This document shows, one piece after another, positions 35,116 through 44,117 of a stretch of DNA of 53,632 bases. The DNA lies in contig JAOXSA010000436.1 of NCBI GenBank assembly GCA_025800245.1, positions 1 to 53,632 of the forward strand. Reading direction: 5' to 3'. A model generated the notes under the pieces. That model made no database searches, had not been told where the DNA came from, and was given only the letters and a program-made list of their open reading frames with translations. Source of the DNA: Amphritea sp. (GTDB lineage Bacteria > Pseudomonadota > Gammaproteobacteria > Pseudomonadales > Balneatricaceae). Numbering within the stretch: position 1 is the first letter of the stretch; the number at the start of each line of letters is the position of its first letter. A program made the position numbers and the translations under genes.

Positions 35116-35523
35116 GCGATTGAGGCAATATTTTTAGTTTTTGTTACACATTTTGTGTGCCTGAAAACGCAATAGATAATTTCTATTGAACTTTTTCTAT
35201 CGATTAAAAATATTCAACTTTTTGAGTGTTTTCCTGAAGTGCTTATGAGCCGGGCTTTTGCCTTGATTCAGGCGTTTGGCTACACATATCAAAAGCCAAA
35301 ATCAAGTATTGTATTTAACTTCTTTCTAACTATATTTAGTGGCTATCTAAACAGGACGCACAAGATGTAGTGTGCAAATCAGGTTCAGAACACGACTCAG
35401 AAAACTACTTTGAAGTGAAAGAGTTGTGGGGCGCGTAAGGAGTACGGCGCTCGCAGTCTGTGGCAAAGGCTCGTGTAAAAGAAGCCTTGTAATTATTCAG
35501 TATTATTTAGTCAGGAAAGTGCA
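35116..35523. other. Upstream region of nrdA
   Basis: This 408-base stretch is AT-rich to about 35340 and then more balanced. It holds a candidate NrdR box at 35327-35342, TAACTATATTTAGTGG. I see no gene in it and no second NrdR box at the usual spacing. The nrdA leader is therefore likely long. Confidence 0.5.
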
Positions 35524-37791
35524 ATGCAGGACATTTTGGTAACGAAACGGGATGGTCGTCAGGAAAAACTGGACCTGGAAAAAATTCACCGAGTCGTTAT
35601 CTGGGCCGCCCACGGTCTTGAAAATGTATCCGTATCCCAGGTAGAGCTGAAAGCCCATATCCAGTTCTACGATGGCATCAAGACTGCTGATATCCACGAG
35701 ACCCTGATTAAGTCCGCCGCAGACCTGATCTCTGAAGACGCGCCTGATTACCAGTATCTGGCAGCTCGTCTGGCTATTTTCCATCTGCGTAAGCGCGCAT
35801 TCGACAGCTTTGAACCGCCGCACCTGCTGACCCACGTTGCTAAAATGGTCGATGATGGCCGTTACGATAAGCACCTGCTGGAAGATTACAGCGAGGACGA
35901 ATTCAATCAGCTGAATGATTATCTGGATCACAGCCGTGATATGAACTTCAGCTATGTGGCGGTAAAGCAGCTGGAAGGTAAGTACCTGGTGCAGAATCGT
36001 GTGACCGGTGAGATCTTCGAGAGCCCGCAGATTCTGTATATGCTGGTTGCTGCATGCCTGTTCGCCAATTACCCGAAAGAGAGCCGTCTGGAATACGTTA
36101 AGCGTTTCTATGATGCCTGCTCTCTGTTCAAGCTGTCTCTGCCAACGCCGATTATGGCGGGTGTTCGTACGCCAACCCGTCAGTTCAGCTCTTGTGTCCT
36201 GATCGAGTCTGATGATTCTCTGGACTCAATCAATGCTACCGCCAGTGCCATTGTTAAGTACGTCAGTCAGCGTGCCGGTATCGGTATCAACGCCGGTCGT
36301 ATCCGTGCGCTGGGTAGCCCGATCCGCGGCGGTGAAGCATTCCACACCGGCTGTATTCCTTTCTATAAACACTTCCAGACAGCGGTTAAGTCCTGCTCTC
36401 AGGGCGGTGTGCGTGGCGGTGCAGCAACCCTGTTCTATCCTATCTGGCATCTGGAAGTTGAATCTCTGCTGGTACTGAAGAACAACCGTGGTGTTGAAGA
36501 AAACCGTGTTCGTCATCTGGACTACGGTGTACAGCTGAACAAACTGATGTATACCCGTCTGATCAAAGGTGGCGATATCACTCTGTTCAGCCCGGATGAA
36601 GTACCGGGTCTGTACGATGCCTTCTTTGCCGATCAGGATGAGTTCGAGCGCCTCTACGTTCAGTACGAGAACGATCCGAGCGTACGTAAGAAGACAATCA
36701 AAGCCGTTGAGCTGTTCGGTATCATGGCTTCTGAGCGTGCTTCGACTGGCCGTATCTACATTCAGAACGTTGACCACTGTAATACCCACAGCCCGTTTGA
36801 TCCGGCTGTAGCACCGGTTAAACAGTCTAACCTGTGTCTGGAAATCGCACTGCCGACCAAGCCGCTGAAGGACGTGAATGATCCAAACGGCGAGATTGCA
36901 CTGTGTACACTGTCCGCATTTAACCTGGGGGCGCTGGAAGACCTGGATGAGCTGGAAAACCTGGCTGACCTGATCGTCCGTGCACTGGATAGCCTGCTGG
37001 ATTATCAGGACTATCCGATCGAAGCGGCACGCACTGCATCTATGAACCGTCGTACTCTGGGTGTCGGTGTTACTAACTTTGCTTACTACCTGGCCAAGAA
37101 CGGCGTCCGTTACTCTGACGGTAGCGCTAACGGTCTGGTACATAAAACCTTTGAAGCGATTCAGTACTATCTGCTCAAAGCATCAAACGAACTGGCGAAA
37201 GAGCAGGGCCCTTGTAAGCTGTTCAGCGAAACAACTTACGCCAAAGGTCTGCTGCCAATCGATACCTACAAGCGTGAAGTGGATGAGTTCTGTGAAGAGC
37301 CAGTGCACTACTTCTGGGAAACCCTGCGTGAGGATATCCGTGAATTCGGCCTGCGTAACAGCACCCTGACAGCACTGATGCCATGCGAGACCTCTTCTCA
37401 GATCACCAACTCTACTAATGGTATCGAGCCACCACGTGGCTACGTCAGTGTAAAAGCCAGCAAGGATGGGGTTATGAAGCAGGTTGTGCCTGACTTCACC
37501 AGCCTGAAGGATGACTATGAGCTGCTGTGGGATATCCCGACCAACGAGGGTTACCTGCAGCTGGTGGGTATCATGCAGAAGTTTGTTGATCAGTCGATCT
37601 CTGCCAATACCAACTATGATCCAGCGGCGTTCCCGGGTGACAAGGTTCCGATGAAACTGCTGCTGAAAGATCTGCTTACCGCATATAAATACGGCGTTAA
37701 GACCCTGTACTACCATAACACCCGCGACGGTGCGACCGATCAGCACGATGATCTGAGCGGTGGTTGTGAAGGCGGCGCCTGCAAGCTGTAG
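35524..37791 (+). CDS. nrdA: Ribonucleotide reductase class Ia, alpha subunit
   Basis: The 755-aa catalytic subunit reduces ribonucleoside diphosphates. An N-terminal ATP cone (about 1-90, LVTKRDGRQEKLDLEKIHRV) gives overall activity control. Catalytic elements are visible: FSSCVLIESDDS (disulfide Cys), SNLCLEI (radical Cys and Glu), EIALCTLSAFNLG (second Cys), KTLYYHNTRDG (Tyr pair in the radical path) and the C-terminal GGCEGGACKL shuttle cysteines. The length is near the E. coli protein (761 aa). It heads nrdA-nrdB-ferredoxin. Confidence 0.97.
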   Translation: MQDILVTKRDGRQEKLDLEKIHRVVIWAAHGLENVSVSQVELKAHIQFYDGIKTADIHETLIKSAADLISEDAPDYQYLAARLAIFHLRKRAFDSFEPPHLLTHVAKMVDDGRYDKHLLEDYSEDEFNQLNDYLDHSRDMNFSYVAVKQLEGKYLVQNRVTGEIFESPQILYMLVAACLFANYPKESRLEYVKRFYDACSLFKLSLPTPIMAGVRTPTRQFSSCVLIESDDSLDSINATASAIVKYVSQRAGIGINAGRIRALGSPIRGGEAFHTGCIPFYKHFQTAVKSCSQGGVRGGAATLFYPIWHLEVESLLVLKNNRGVEENRVRHLDYGVQLNKLMYTRLIKGGDITLFSPDEVPGLYDAFFADQDEFERLYVQYENDPSVRKKTIKAVELFGIMASERASTGRIYIQNVDHCNTHSPFDPAVAPVKQSNLCLEIALPTKPLKDVNDPNGEIALCTLSAFNLGALEDLDELENLADLIVRALDSLLDYQDYPIEAARTASMNRRTLGVGVTNFAYYLAKNGVRYSDGSANGLVHKTFEAIQYYLLKASNELAKEQGPCKLFSETTYAKGLLPIDTYKREVDEFCEEPVHYFWETLREDIREFGLRNSTLTALMPCETSSQITNSTNGIEPPRGYVSVKASKDGVMKQVVPDFTSLKDDYELLWDIPTNEGYLQLVGIMQKFVDQSISANTNYDPAAFPGDKVPMKLLLKDLLTAYKYGVKTLYYHNTRDGATDQHDDLSGGCEGGACKL

Positions 37792-37825
37792 TCCACTACA
37801 GCAGCAAGAAATACACTAGTCAGGT

Positions 37826-37844
37826 CCGGAGTGCGATGCTCCGG
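37826..37844 (+). other. Intercistronic hairpin between nrdA and nrdB
   Basis: CCGGAG and CTCCGG pair around TGCGATG in the 108-base nrdA-nrdB gap. No T-run follows. It may tune or stabilise the message. Confidence 0.4.
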
Positions 37845-37899
37845 GCTCCGGTTTATCACGTATACCTGTTAAGACACAGGCACCAGATAGCGAAACGAA

Positions 37900-39030
37900 A
37901 TGTTATATTCAACGTTTGATCCGTCTTTCAATGATGCAACCAAAGAGCCGATGTTCTTCGGCCATAACGTTAACGTTGCCCGTTACGACAAACAGAAATA
38001 CCCGATCATTGAAAAGCTGATTGAGAAGCAGCTGTCCTTCTTCTGGCGTCCTGAAGAAGTGGATCTGTCCACTGACCGTAAAGACTTCATGGGCATGCCG
38101 GAGCATGAAAAGCACATCTTCCTGAGCAACCTGAAGTATCAGACGCTGTTGGATTCGGTGCAGGGCCGTTCACCAAACATTGCGTTTCTGCCGGTAGTAT
38201 CACTGCCTGAACTGGAAACCTGGCTGGAAACCTGGTCGTTCAGTGAGACCATCCACAGCCGTTCTTACACGCATATCATCCGTAACATCATTACCGAACC
38301 GTCTGAAGTGTTCGATACCATTGTTACCAATGAAGAGATCATCAAGCGTGCCGAGAGCGTAACCCGTCTGTACGATGCCTTCATCGAGCTGATGAATGTG
38401 TATCTGATTCAGGGCCCGGGCGTGCACACCATCGATGGCAAGGTCTACGACGTGACCATGCGCAATCTGAAGAAGAAACTGTACCTGACGTTGGTATCGA
38501 TCAACGTACTGGAAGCGATCCGTTTCTACGTCAGCTTTGCCTGCTCTTTTGCGTTTGCCGAGCGTGCCATCATGGAAGGCAATGCCAAGATCATTAAGCT
38601 GATCGCCCGTGATGAAGCGCTGCACCTGACCGGTACCCAGTTCATGGTGAACATGCTGGCGTCCGGTGCTGATGATCCGGAATTCAAAGAGATCGCTGTT
38701 GAGTGCGAAGAGGAGGTCTACGAGATCTTCCGTGAAGCGGCTGAGCAGGAAAAAGAGTGGGCTGAATACTTGTTTAAAGACGGCTCCATGATCGGTCTGA
38801 ATGCTAAGATTCTGGCTGATTACGTTGAATACATTACTAACGTGCGGATGAAGGCGCTGAATCTGAAAGAGATCTTCCCGCCGAAACAGAATCCGCTGCC
38901 ATGGATGAACGCGTGGCTGGTCAGCGACAATGTGCAGGTTGCACCGCAGGAAGCAGAGATCAGCTCATATCTGGTAGGTGCGATCGACAATGAAGTGGGT
39001 GAAGACGACTTCGACGACTTCGACCTCTGA
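37900..39030 (+). CDS. nrdB: Ribonucleotide reductase class Ia, beta subunit
   Basis: The 376-aa subunit holds the diiron-tyrosyl radical cofactor. Visible features are [17 protein letters not shown] (first iron-ligand helix), [11 protein letters not shown] (iron ligands and the radical Tyr), and [12 protein letters not shown] (Glu and His ligands). The C-terminal tail, [14 protein letters not shown], is the acidic peptide that docks to NrdA. The ribosome site is weak. Confidence 0.97.
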   Translation: MLYSTFDPSFNDATKEPMFFGHNVNVARYDKQKYPIIEKLIEKQLSFFWRPEEVDLSTDRKDFMGMPEHEKHIFLSNLKYQTLLDSVQGRSPNIAFLPVVSLPELETWLETWSFSETIHSRSYTHIIRNIITEPSEVFDTIVTNEEIIKRAESVTRLYDAFIELMNVYLIQGPGVHTIDGKVYDVTMRNLKKKLYLTLVSINVLEAIRFYVSFACSFAFAERAIMEGNAKIIKLIARDEALHLTGTQFMVNMLASGADDPEFKEIAVECEEEVYEIFREAAEQEKEWAEYLFKDGSMIGLNAKILADYVEYITNVRMKALNLKEIFPPKQNPLPWMNAWLVSDNVQVAPQEAEISSYLVGAIDNEVGEDDFDDFDL

Positions 39031-39040
39031 GGAACAGGCG

Positions 39041-39307
39041 ATGGCCGGTATACCCCGAATCAAGGTCAACCATTACAGTACGTTTTACTACCAGTACGAA
39101 TTTTCGCTACTGGATGCGCTGGAAGCTCAGGAAATTCCAGCGCCTTATAACTGCCGCGGTGGATACTGCGGTTGCTGCCGTGTCCGTCTGATCGATGGCG
39201 AGGTAGAAGAGGTGCAGGATGCGCTCTACGACACCGTTGGTGACGAAATCCTTACCTGTTGCACGAAGCCGGTTACTCACGTCGAAATTGAGATTCCGGA
39301 AGACTGA
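39041..39307 (+). CDS. yfaE: YfaE-like 2Fe-2S ferredoxin for RNR maintenance
   Basis: The 88-aa protein has plant-type ferredoxin cysteines: NCRGGYCGCCRVRL and a later Cys in ILTCCTKP. YfaE in E. coli reduces the NrdB diiron centre to restore the radical. It lies 10 bases after nrdB. The ATG at 39041 is preferred over codons further upstream inside nrdB because it follows GAGGAACAG. Confidence 0.92.
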   Translation: MAGIPRIKVNHYSTFYYQYEFSLLDALEAQEIPAPYNCRGGYCGCCRVRLIDGEVEEVQDALYDTVGDEILTCCTKPVTHVEIEIPED

Positions 39308-39665
39308 AATCTGTTCTATCTGTTAGTTTCACCCCGTTAGCGCAAGTTAGCGGGGTGTTTCTGCTTGCCGAAAGTTCTGCACAGTTGAAAACTTCTTCTT
39401 TTTCCTTGTGGATTAATTGAGTGTTTATTGATCAGTCAAACAGTTGTTTATGTGTAACTATATGAATTTATTGGTTAATAAATATTCAGGTGGAATTGTG
39501 CTCAATTTGCTGATAAGCCCGTATAATCAGCGTCTCAGGAGTTTGCTAAAAAGTAATTCACTGACTTATCCACAGTTTTTGTGCATAGGAAAAAGTTGAC
39601 AGCTTGGTTAAAATAGCGATTACCCTAGCTGGTATAACTTTCTTACTATCCAATCTCCAGAGCCA
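39308..39665. other. AT-rich gap with a DnaA-box sequence and a promoter candidate
   Basis: A terminator-like hairpin follows the ferredoxin gene: CACCCCG (39331) and CGGGGTG pair around 14 bases, then TTTCT. Further on, a perfect DnaA-box consensus TTATCCACA lies at 39566-39574, with a one-mismatch copy (TGTGGATTA) near 39404. TTGACA at 39596-39601 is a good -35 sequence about 65 bases before the DUF2986 gene. No gene was seen in the gap. Confidence 0.5.
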
Positions 39666-39806
39666 ATGAACCGAAAAAAGAAGATCAACAGCATCCTTAA
39701 GAAGAAGGCAAAAAAAGCCAATGCGAAGCTGCGCATTACCAATAAGCCTCGTTACATTTCAAAAGCTGAACGGCAGGCGATCGCGGAGCAGGAGAGTGAA
39801 AGTTGA
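39666..39806 (+). CDS. DUF2986 small basic protein
   Basis: This 46-aa frame reads [18 protein letters not shown] at the start, then [17 protein letters not shown]. It is highly basic and matches the DUF2986 family from memory. The function is unknown; nucleic-acid contact is plausible from charge. Its TGA stop overlaps the start of the VF530 gene. Confidence 0.78.
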   Translation: MNRKKKINSILKKKAKKANAKLRITNKPRYISKAERQAIAEQESES

Positions 39807-40042
39807 GCGGTACACAGAAGAACAATCCTCTGCACGGTATTACACTTCAGCAGATCGTGACTGATCTTGAAGCAGAGTATGGCTGGGAAGAGCTGGGTGA
39901 GCTGATCAATATCCGTTGCTTTCAGCATGATCCCAGTATCAAGTCGAGCCTGAAGTTTCTGCGAAAGACCCCCTGGGCCAGAGAGAAAGTTGAACAGCTC
40001 TGGCTACGTCTGCGGGATGCAAAATCGATCTGGAAAAAATAA
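39803..40042 (+). CDS. VF530-family DNA-binding protein (DUF2132)
   Basis: The 79-aa protein carries the VF530 signature: [40 protein letters not shown] and [14 protein letters not shown]. It starts at TTG, whose last two bases belong to the TGA stop of the DUF2986 gene; AGGAG lies upstream. The overlap implies coupling between the two small basic proteins. Confidence 0.88.
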   Translation: MSGTQKNNPLHGITLQQIVTDLEAEYGWEELGELINIRCFQHDPSIKSSLKFLRKTPWAREKVEQLWLRLRDAKSIWKK

Positions 40043-40107
40043 TCGCTCTGTATCCTGACGATTTACACTGACTATACTGATAGCGGTCTCACATTGTGGA
40101 GATAGCT

Positions 40108-41112
40108 ATGAACAACGAACCCGCCCTGATCAGTCTGATCGGCAATACCCCACTTATTCACCTGAAGAAAGCTTCAGAAATTACCGGCTGCACCATTCTT
40201 GGTAAAGCGGAGTTTCTTAATCCCGGCGGTTCGGTAAAAGACCGGACGGCGCTGGGGATTATCCAGGATGCAGAACAGCGTGGAACTCTGAAGTCCGGCG
40301 GAACCATTGTCGAAGGCACCGCTGGTAACACCGGAATCGGTATCAGCCTTATTGCAAATGCACTGGGTTATCGCTCGGTTATCGTGATGCCGGAAACCCA
40401 GAGCCAGGAAAAGAAGGATACCCTGCGCCTCTGTGGTGCCGATCTGCATCTGGTGCCTGCGGTTCCTCTGGCTGATCCCAATCACTACACCAAAGTATCG
40501 AGCCGACTGGCAAGACAGTTAAATGATGAGCATCCGGCGGGCGCGATCTGGGCTAATCAGTTTGATAACTGTGCGAATCGTGAGATCCATTATCAGACCA
40601 CGGGCTTTGAAATCTGGCAACAGACGGCCGGAACTGTGGACGCTTTCTGCTGTGCAGTGGGCACCGGCGGTACGCTGGCTGGAGTGAGTACTAAGTTAAA
40701 AGAGAAGAACAGCGCAATCACTGTGGCTATCTCAGATCCGAAAGGCGCAGCGTTGTTTCGTTATTTCACTGAAGGTGAGTTAAAAGCCGAAGGCAGTTCG
40801 ATTATGGAAGGCATTGGACAAAGCCGGGTGACAGATAATCTTACCGATACGGCCATGGATACCGGATTTGAAATTGATGATGCTGAGGCCCTGCAGTGGA
40901 TATTTCATATGCTGATTCATGAAGGATTGTGTCTCGGAGGTTCCTCCGGGATCAATATTGCCGGAGCTGTCGCCCTGGCAAAAGAGTTGGGGCCTGGTCA
41001 TACCGTTGTGACAATTCTGTGTGATATCGGCAGTCGCTATCAGAGTAAACTCTATAATCCGGCCTTTCTGAAGGAGAGAGATCTGCCTCAACCGGGTTGG
41101 CTGACCGGATAG
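40108..41112 (+). CDS. Second cysteine synthase (CysK/CysM-like)
   Basis: The 334-aa PLP enzyme has GNTPLIHL, GGSVKDRTALG with the PLP lysine, EGTAGNTGIG, AVGTGGTLAGVS and GGSSGIN. EGTAGNTG instead of EPTSGNTG separates it from the CysK at 24263-25231, so it may use another sulfur donor or make cystathionine-like products. The start is the ATG after GGAG; GTG at 40096 is in frame. The 3' end overlaps the convergent persulfide dioxygenase gene by 25 bases. Confidence 0.88.
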   Translation: MNNEPALISLIGNTPLIHLKKASEITGCTILGKAEFLNPGGSVKDRTALGIIQDAEQRGTLKSGGTIVEGTAGNTGIGISLIANALGYRSVIVMPETQSQEKKDTLRLCGADLHLVPAVPLADPNHYTKVSSRLARQLNDEHPAGAIWANQFDNCANREIHYQTTGFEIWQQTAGTVDAFCCAVGTGGTLAGVSTKLKEKNSAITVAISDPKGAALFRYFTEGELKAEGSSIMEGIGQSRVTDNLTDTAMDTGFEIDDAEALQWIFHMLIHEGLCLGGSSGINIAGAVALAKELGPGHTVVTILCDIGSRYQSKLYNPAFLKERDLPQPGWLTG

Positions 41113-42131
41113 TTCTGTTCCTGCCAGGCGCTGAAACCACCGTCCAGTGCGATAGCCCGGTCAAAGCCCAGTTGCTTCAGGGTGGCTGCCGCCAGTGTTG
41201 ATATCTTACCCAACTGACAGTAGATCAGGATGCGTTGGGTTGGGTCACGCAATTCAGTATTTACTCGCAGCTCAAGTTGTCCCCGCGGTATATTAATTGC
41301 GCCCGGGATATGAGCCTGCCTGAATGCATCAGCTTCCCGGACATCCAGAACCAGCAGATCGCAGTCTTTGTTTTGCAATCTGTTGGCCAGCACAGCCAGT
41401 GACATAAAAGGCACTTTATCTGCGGCCTCGGCAATCAGTCCGGCCACTGTTTTACCGCCGGTCAGATTGGTTCGCAGTGCTTCTGTCAGATGATCAGGCA
41501 TGTTCAGATTCAGACTGTTCATCATTTCAATAAAAGCAGATTCTTCATGGACCTGAAGGCGGGGGTTTTTAGTCAGTTCTTCTCCAAGCGTTGTGCAGCT
41601 TCTGTTGCTGTAGATATGGGCAGGGTAAACAGTGAGTGCTGGATCAAGCTTCAGCAGCTTATTGAACAGACTGAGATAAAGCTCGCCGGGGTTGCCACCA
41701 GGAAGATCAGTACGCCCGGTACCACCTATCAGTAAAGTATCACCGGTCAGTATCCTGTCTTCGGCCAGGATACTGATAGAATCGCCTGTATGCCCCGGAG
41801 TGTGCATTATTTCAAGTTTCAGGTTGCCGACCCGGACCATCTCACCATCATCCACATGAAAAGCAACAAAGGGAGCGGGACTGGCCCGGTGCATGATGAC
41901 TGGAACGTCCAGCTGGGATGACAGCGTCTGGCTGGCGCTGAAATGATCTGCATGGGTATGAGTATCGATCAGATAGTGCAGTCTCAGGCCTTCCTGATTC
42001 AGCAGTGCCAGATAGCGATCTGTTAGCGATGATTCCGGGTCTACTATGACAGCGCTGCGTGTTTCGCTACAGCCAATCAGGTAGGACTGACAACCCCGAT
42101 CAGTAGCAACCTGCTGGAATATCATCGCCAT
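41088..42131 (-). CDS. Persulfide dioxygenase-rhodanese fusion
   Basis: The 347-aa protein has an ETHE1-type metallo-beta-lactamase domain (about 1-240: THTHADHF, HTPGHTGDSISIL, GDTLLIGGTGRTDLPGG) and a C-terminal rhodanese domain with active Cys in IYCQLGKIS. Such fusions oxidise glutathione persulfide to sulfite and interchange sulfite and thiosulfate. It is convergent with a cysteine synthase, which would use the sulfide side of the same pool. The pairing suggests sulfide or persulfide control. Confidence 0.9.
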   Translation of the reverse strand: MAMIFQQVATDRGCQSYLIGCSETRSAVIVDPESSLTDRYLALLNQEGLRLHYLIDTHTHADHFSASQTLSSQLDVPVIMHRASPAPFVAFHVDDGEMVRVGNLKLEIMHTPGHTGDSISILAEDRILTGDTLLIGGTGRTDLPGGNPGELYLSLFNKLLKLDPALTVYPAHIYSNRSCTTLGEELTKNPRLQVHEESAFIEMMNSLNLNMPDHLTEALRTNLTGGKTVAGLIAEAADKVPFMSLAVLANRLQNKDCDLLVLDVREADAFRQAHIPGAINIPRGQLELRVNTELRDPTQRILIYCQLGKISTLAAATLKQLGFDRAIALDGGFSAWQEQNYPVSQPG

Positions 42132-42595
42132 AGTTTTTATCCAATGCTGTGAGATGAAAGGCAGTATAGCAGTCGGGTATTCAGTCAGGGCTTTTCAGCA
42201 AATAGGGGTGTTAGTATTCACTCTCGCTGAACCCTTTTTATTGTGTATACCTGCATAGGTAAAACTACTTACAGCAAGATTTAATGCACAATGTGAAACA
42301 TCCCTTATACGTGTTTCACAAAAATAATTCAAAAACAGTGATGCAAATCACTTGATTTATTTAAGCTATTGGAAATAAAAGGTTATTTTTTCTGTGTCGT
42401 TTATGTGAACGATTTGTTTCAGGGCCTTGCAGAATGCGGTCTGGAGCCACTTTCCCAAAAACAACTAACAGTTTTATCCACAGAAAATGTGAACAACTTA
42501 TCTGGTGAAAAATGGATGGTGTCTGTGGAAATAGAAGGCACCAGGCTGGACCGCTCAGTGCCTGTGAAGGAGGTCGTCAGAAAAAGAAAAAACCG
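42132..42595. other. 464-base gap with several palindromes and a DnaA box
   Basis: The gap lies upstream of the persulfide dioxygenase gene and downstream of nth. It contains TGTGAAACA (42292-42300) and TGTTTCACA (42312-42320), perfect 9-bp inverted copies 11 bases apart. AGTGATGCAAATCACT (42337-42352) is a CRP-type GTGA-N6-TCAC palindrome. TTATCCACA at 42474-42482 is a consensus DnaA box. I see no convincing gene. Confidence 0.55.
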
Positions 42596-43228
42596 CTATT
42601 CAGTCTTCTCCTTGTATTCGCAGAGATCCTCGATCAGACAGCTACCACAGCGAGGTTTACGCGCGACACAGGTATAACGACCGTGCAGTATCAACCAGTG
42701 ATGTGCGTCCAGCAGGAACTCCTTCGGTACAAACTTCATCAGCTTCTTTTCAACTTCCAGTACCGTTTTACCCGGTGCGATCTTAGTGCGGTTTGAGACC
42801 CGGAAAATATGGGTATCCACCGCCATTGCCGGCTGACCAAAAGCGGTATTCAGCACTACGTTCGCTGTCTTTCGGCCAACACCCGGCAGCGCTTCCAGAT
42901 CTTCGCGGTTTTCCGGTACTACGGAGTCGTGCTTGTCGATCAGGATTTTACAGGCCTTGATCACATTCTCGGCTTTGGAGTTATACAGGCCGATGGTCTT
43001 GATATATTCCTTCAGCCCGTCAACGCCCAGGGCATAGATTGCTTCTGGTGTATTTGCGACCGGGAACAGCTTACGGGTCGCTTTATTCACCCCGACGTCG
43101 GTCGCCTGAGCTGACAGTGTAACAGCAACCAGAAGCTCAAAAGGGTTGCTGTATTCGAGTTCGGTTTCTGGATTCGGGTTGGCATCCCGCAGGCGGGTAA
43201 ATATTTGGTGGCGTTTGTCTTTGTTCAT
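42596..43228 (-). CDS. nth: Endonuclease III
   Basis: The 210-aa DNA glycosylase/AP lyase removes oxidised pyrimidines. The helix-hairpin-helix motif LPGVGRKTANVVL holds the catalytic Lys, VDTHIFRV holds the catalytic Asp, and the 4Fe-4S cluster cysteines are CVARKPRCGSCLIEDLC (C-x6-C-x2-C-x5-C). No rsx genes accompany it on the upstream side; repeats lie there instead. Confidence 0.95.
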   Translation of the reverse strand: MNKDKRHQIFTRLRDANPNPETELEYSNPFELLVAVTLSAQATDVGVNKATRKLFPVANTPEAIYALGVDGLKEYIKTIGLYNSKAENVIKACKILIDKHDSVVPENREDLEALPGVGRKTANVVLNTAFGQPAMAVDTHIFRVSNRTKIAPGKTVLEVEKKLMKFVPKEFLLDAHHWLILHGRYTCVARKPRCGSCLIEDLCEYKEKTE

Positions 43229-43268
43229 AGTCCGGGCTTTGGCTGGGCTCGTAAGAAGGGTATGTTAG

Positions 43269-43372
43269 CGCAGCAAAGCTGCGAGTGGCTAGACCGGCGA
43301 GCGAAGCGCGCCTAGCTCGAACGCGGCTAAAGCCGCTTGCTTGTGGCTCGGAGCCTGCGATGCAAAGGCTCG
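43269..43372 (+). repeat. Paired-hairpin repeat, copy B
   Basis: Stems CGCAGC/GCTGCG (43269-43283), GCGAGC/GCGCGC (43297-43311, one mismatch) and GCGGC/GCCGC (43323-43336) are joined by AGTGGCTAGACCG and CTAGCTCGAACG. They are followed by TTGCTTGTGGCTCGG and an AGCCT/AGGCT pair. The linkers match copy D in the same orientation and copies A and C in reverse. Confidence 0.75.
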
Positions 43373-43437
43373 TAGAAGCTTGCTAGTCACTTCCTGATGG
43401 CTATATTGGAATTTATTTATAGTAGGCAGAGAACGTT

Positions 43438-43932
43438 ATGGATAACCACTTTTTAAAATCTTCGTTTCGAGAAAAGCTTATAGAGCATCTGTTCATAGGT
43501 GAAATGCTCAAACTATCCTGGAAAGGAGGTAGCTGTAGCATAGAAGTTGCAAAACCTGAGGTTGATAATCAGGGATATGACTTAATACTTGAGCATGAGG
43601 ATGTCATTCGGCATGTGCAACTGAAGACTGCTCACCGAAACGCCAAAACCGCAAAGCAAAAAGTGCATCTGGCTCTTAATAAAAAACCATCTGGTTGCGT
43701 TATTTGGATCTATTTTAATGAAGAAACCTTAGAGTTGGGGCCGTTTCTTTTTTTCGGTGCCGATCCTAAACAGCCTTTACCGTGCATTGAGGGGATGAGA
43801 GTTGCTAAACATACAAAAGCAAATGCTCAGGGTATAAAGAATGAGCGTCCCGAGATTCGTGAAATACCAAAAGGACAGTTTCTGAAGCTTGCGACCGCCG
43901 AAGACCTTTATGCAAAACTATTCTGTTACTAG
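43438..43932 (+). CDS. Nuclease-fold-like protein of unknown function
   Basis: The 164-aa protein opens with a helix containing Glu (FREKLIEHLFIGEMLKL) and then EVDNQGYDLILEHEDVIRHVQLKT. A Glu, an Asp and a Q-x-K in this order resemble the PD-(D/E)XK nuclease core, in a DUF4365-like setting. The rest is beta-rich (CVIWIYFNEETLELGPFLFFG). The gene is visibly more AT-rich than its neighbours and has hairpin repeats on both sides, which suggests horizontal gain. No partner gene is present. A nuclease or other DNA-binding role is inferred, not shown. Confidence 0.65.
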   Translation: MDNHFLKSSFREKLIEHLFIGEMLKLSWKGGSCSIEVAKPEVDNQGYDLILEHEDVIRHVQLKTAHRNAKTAKQKVHLALNKKPSGCVIWIYFNEETLELGPFLFFGADPKQPLPCIEGMRVAKHTKANAQGIKNERPEIREIPKGQFLKLATAEDLYAKLFCY

Positions 43933-43993
43933 CAGTATAACTGTGGCGTAGGGGTAATCGCAGAAGCTTATTACATCAGTATTGGGATATAGT

Positions 43994-44011
43994 GGTGCGT
44001 TATAACGCACC
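43994..44011. repeat. Perfect 18-bp palindrome
   Basis: GGTGCGTTATAACGCACC is self-complementary and sits between TAGT and CTAC, so the symmetry extends with one mismatch. It lies in the gap between the nuclease-like gene and hairpin copy C. Confidence 0.75.
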
Positions 44012-44054
44012 CTACTGGGTTACTTACAAATATGCGATGAGCTTTTTCCAGCTA

Positions 44055-44117
44055 CTAGCAAGGCTGGCTTGCCAGCCGTTCGAGCGAGGCAGGCTTTGCC
44101 TGCCGGTCTAGCCACTC
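44055..44117 (-). repeat. Paired-hairpin repeat, copy C
   Basis: Stems GGCTGGC/GCCAGCC (44062-44077) and GGCAGGC/GCCTGCC (44088-44104) are joined by GTTCGAGCGA and followed by GGTCTAGCCACTC. The right end touches the stop codon of the TauE gene. The order is the reverse complement of copies B and D. Confidence 0.8.

Noticed and set aside
36226-37143. Long antisense frame within nrdA
   Set aside because: It is a shadow of the strongly coded nrdA frame, with no independent signals.
42292-42320. parS centromere site
   Set aside because: The half-sites are in the reversed order with an 11-base gap; true parS has them adjacent in the other order.
42369-42677. 102-aa open frame between the persulfide dioxygenase gene and nth
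   Set aside because: It starts at TTG with no ribosome site, overlaps nth by 82 bases on the other strand and has no recognisable domain.
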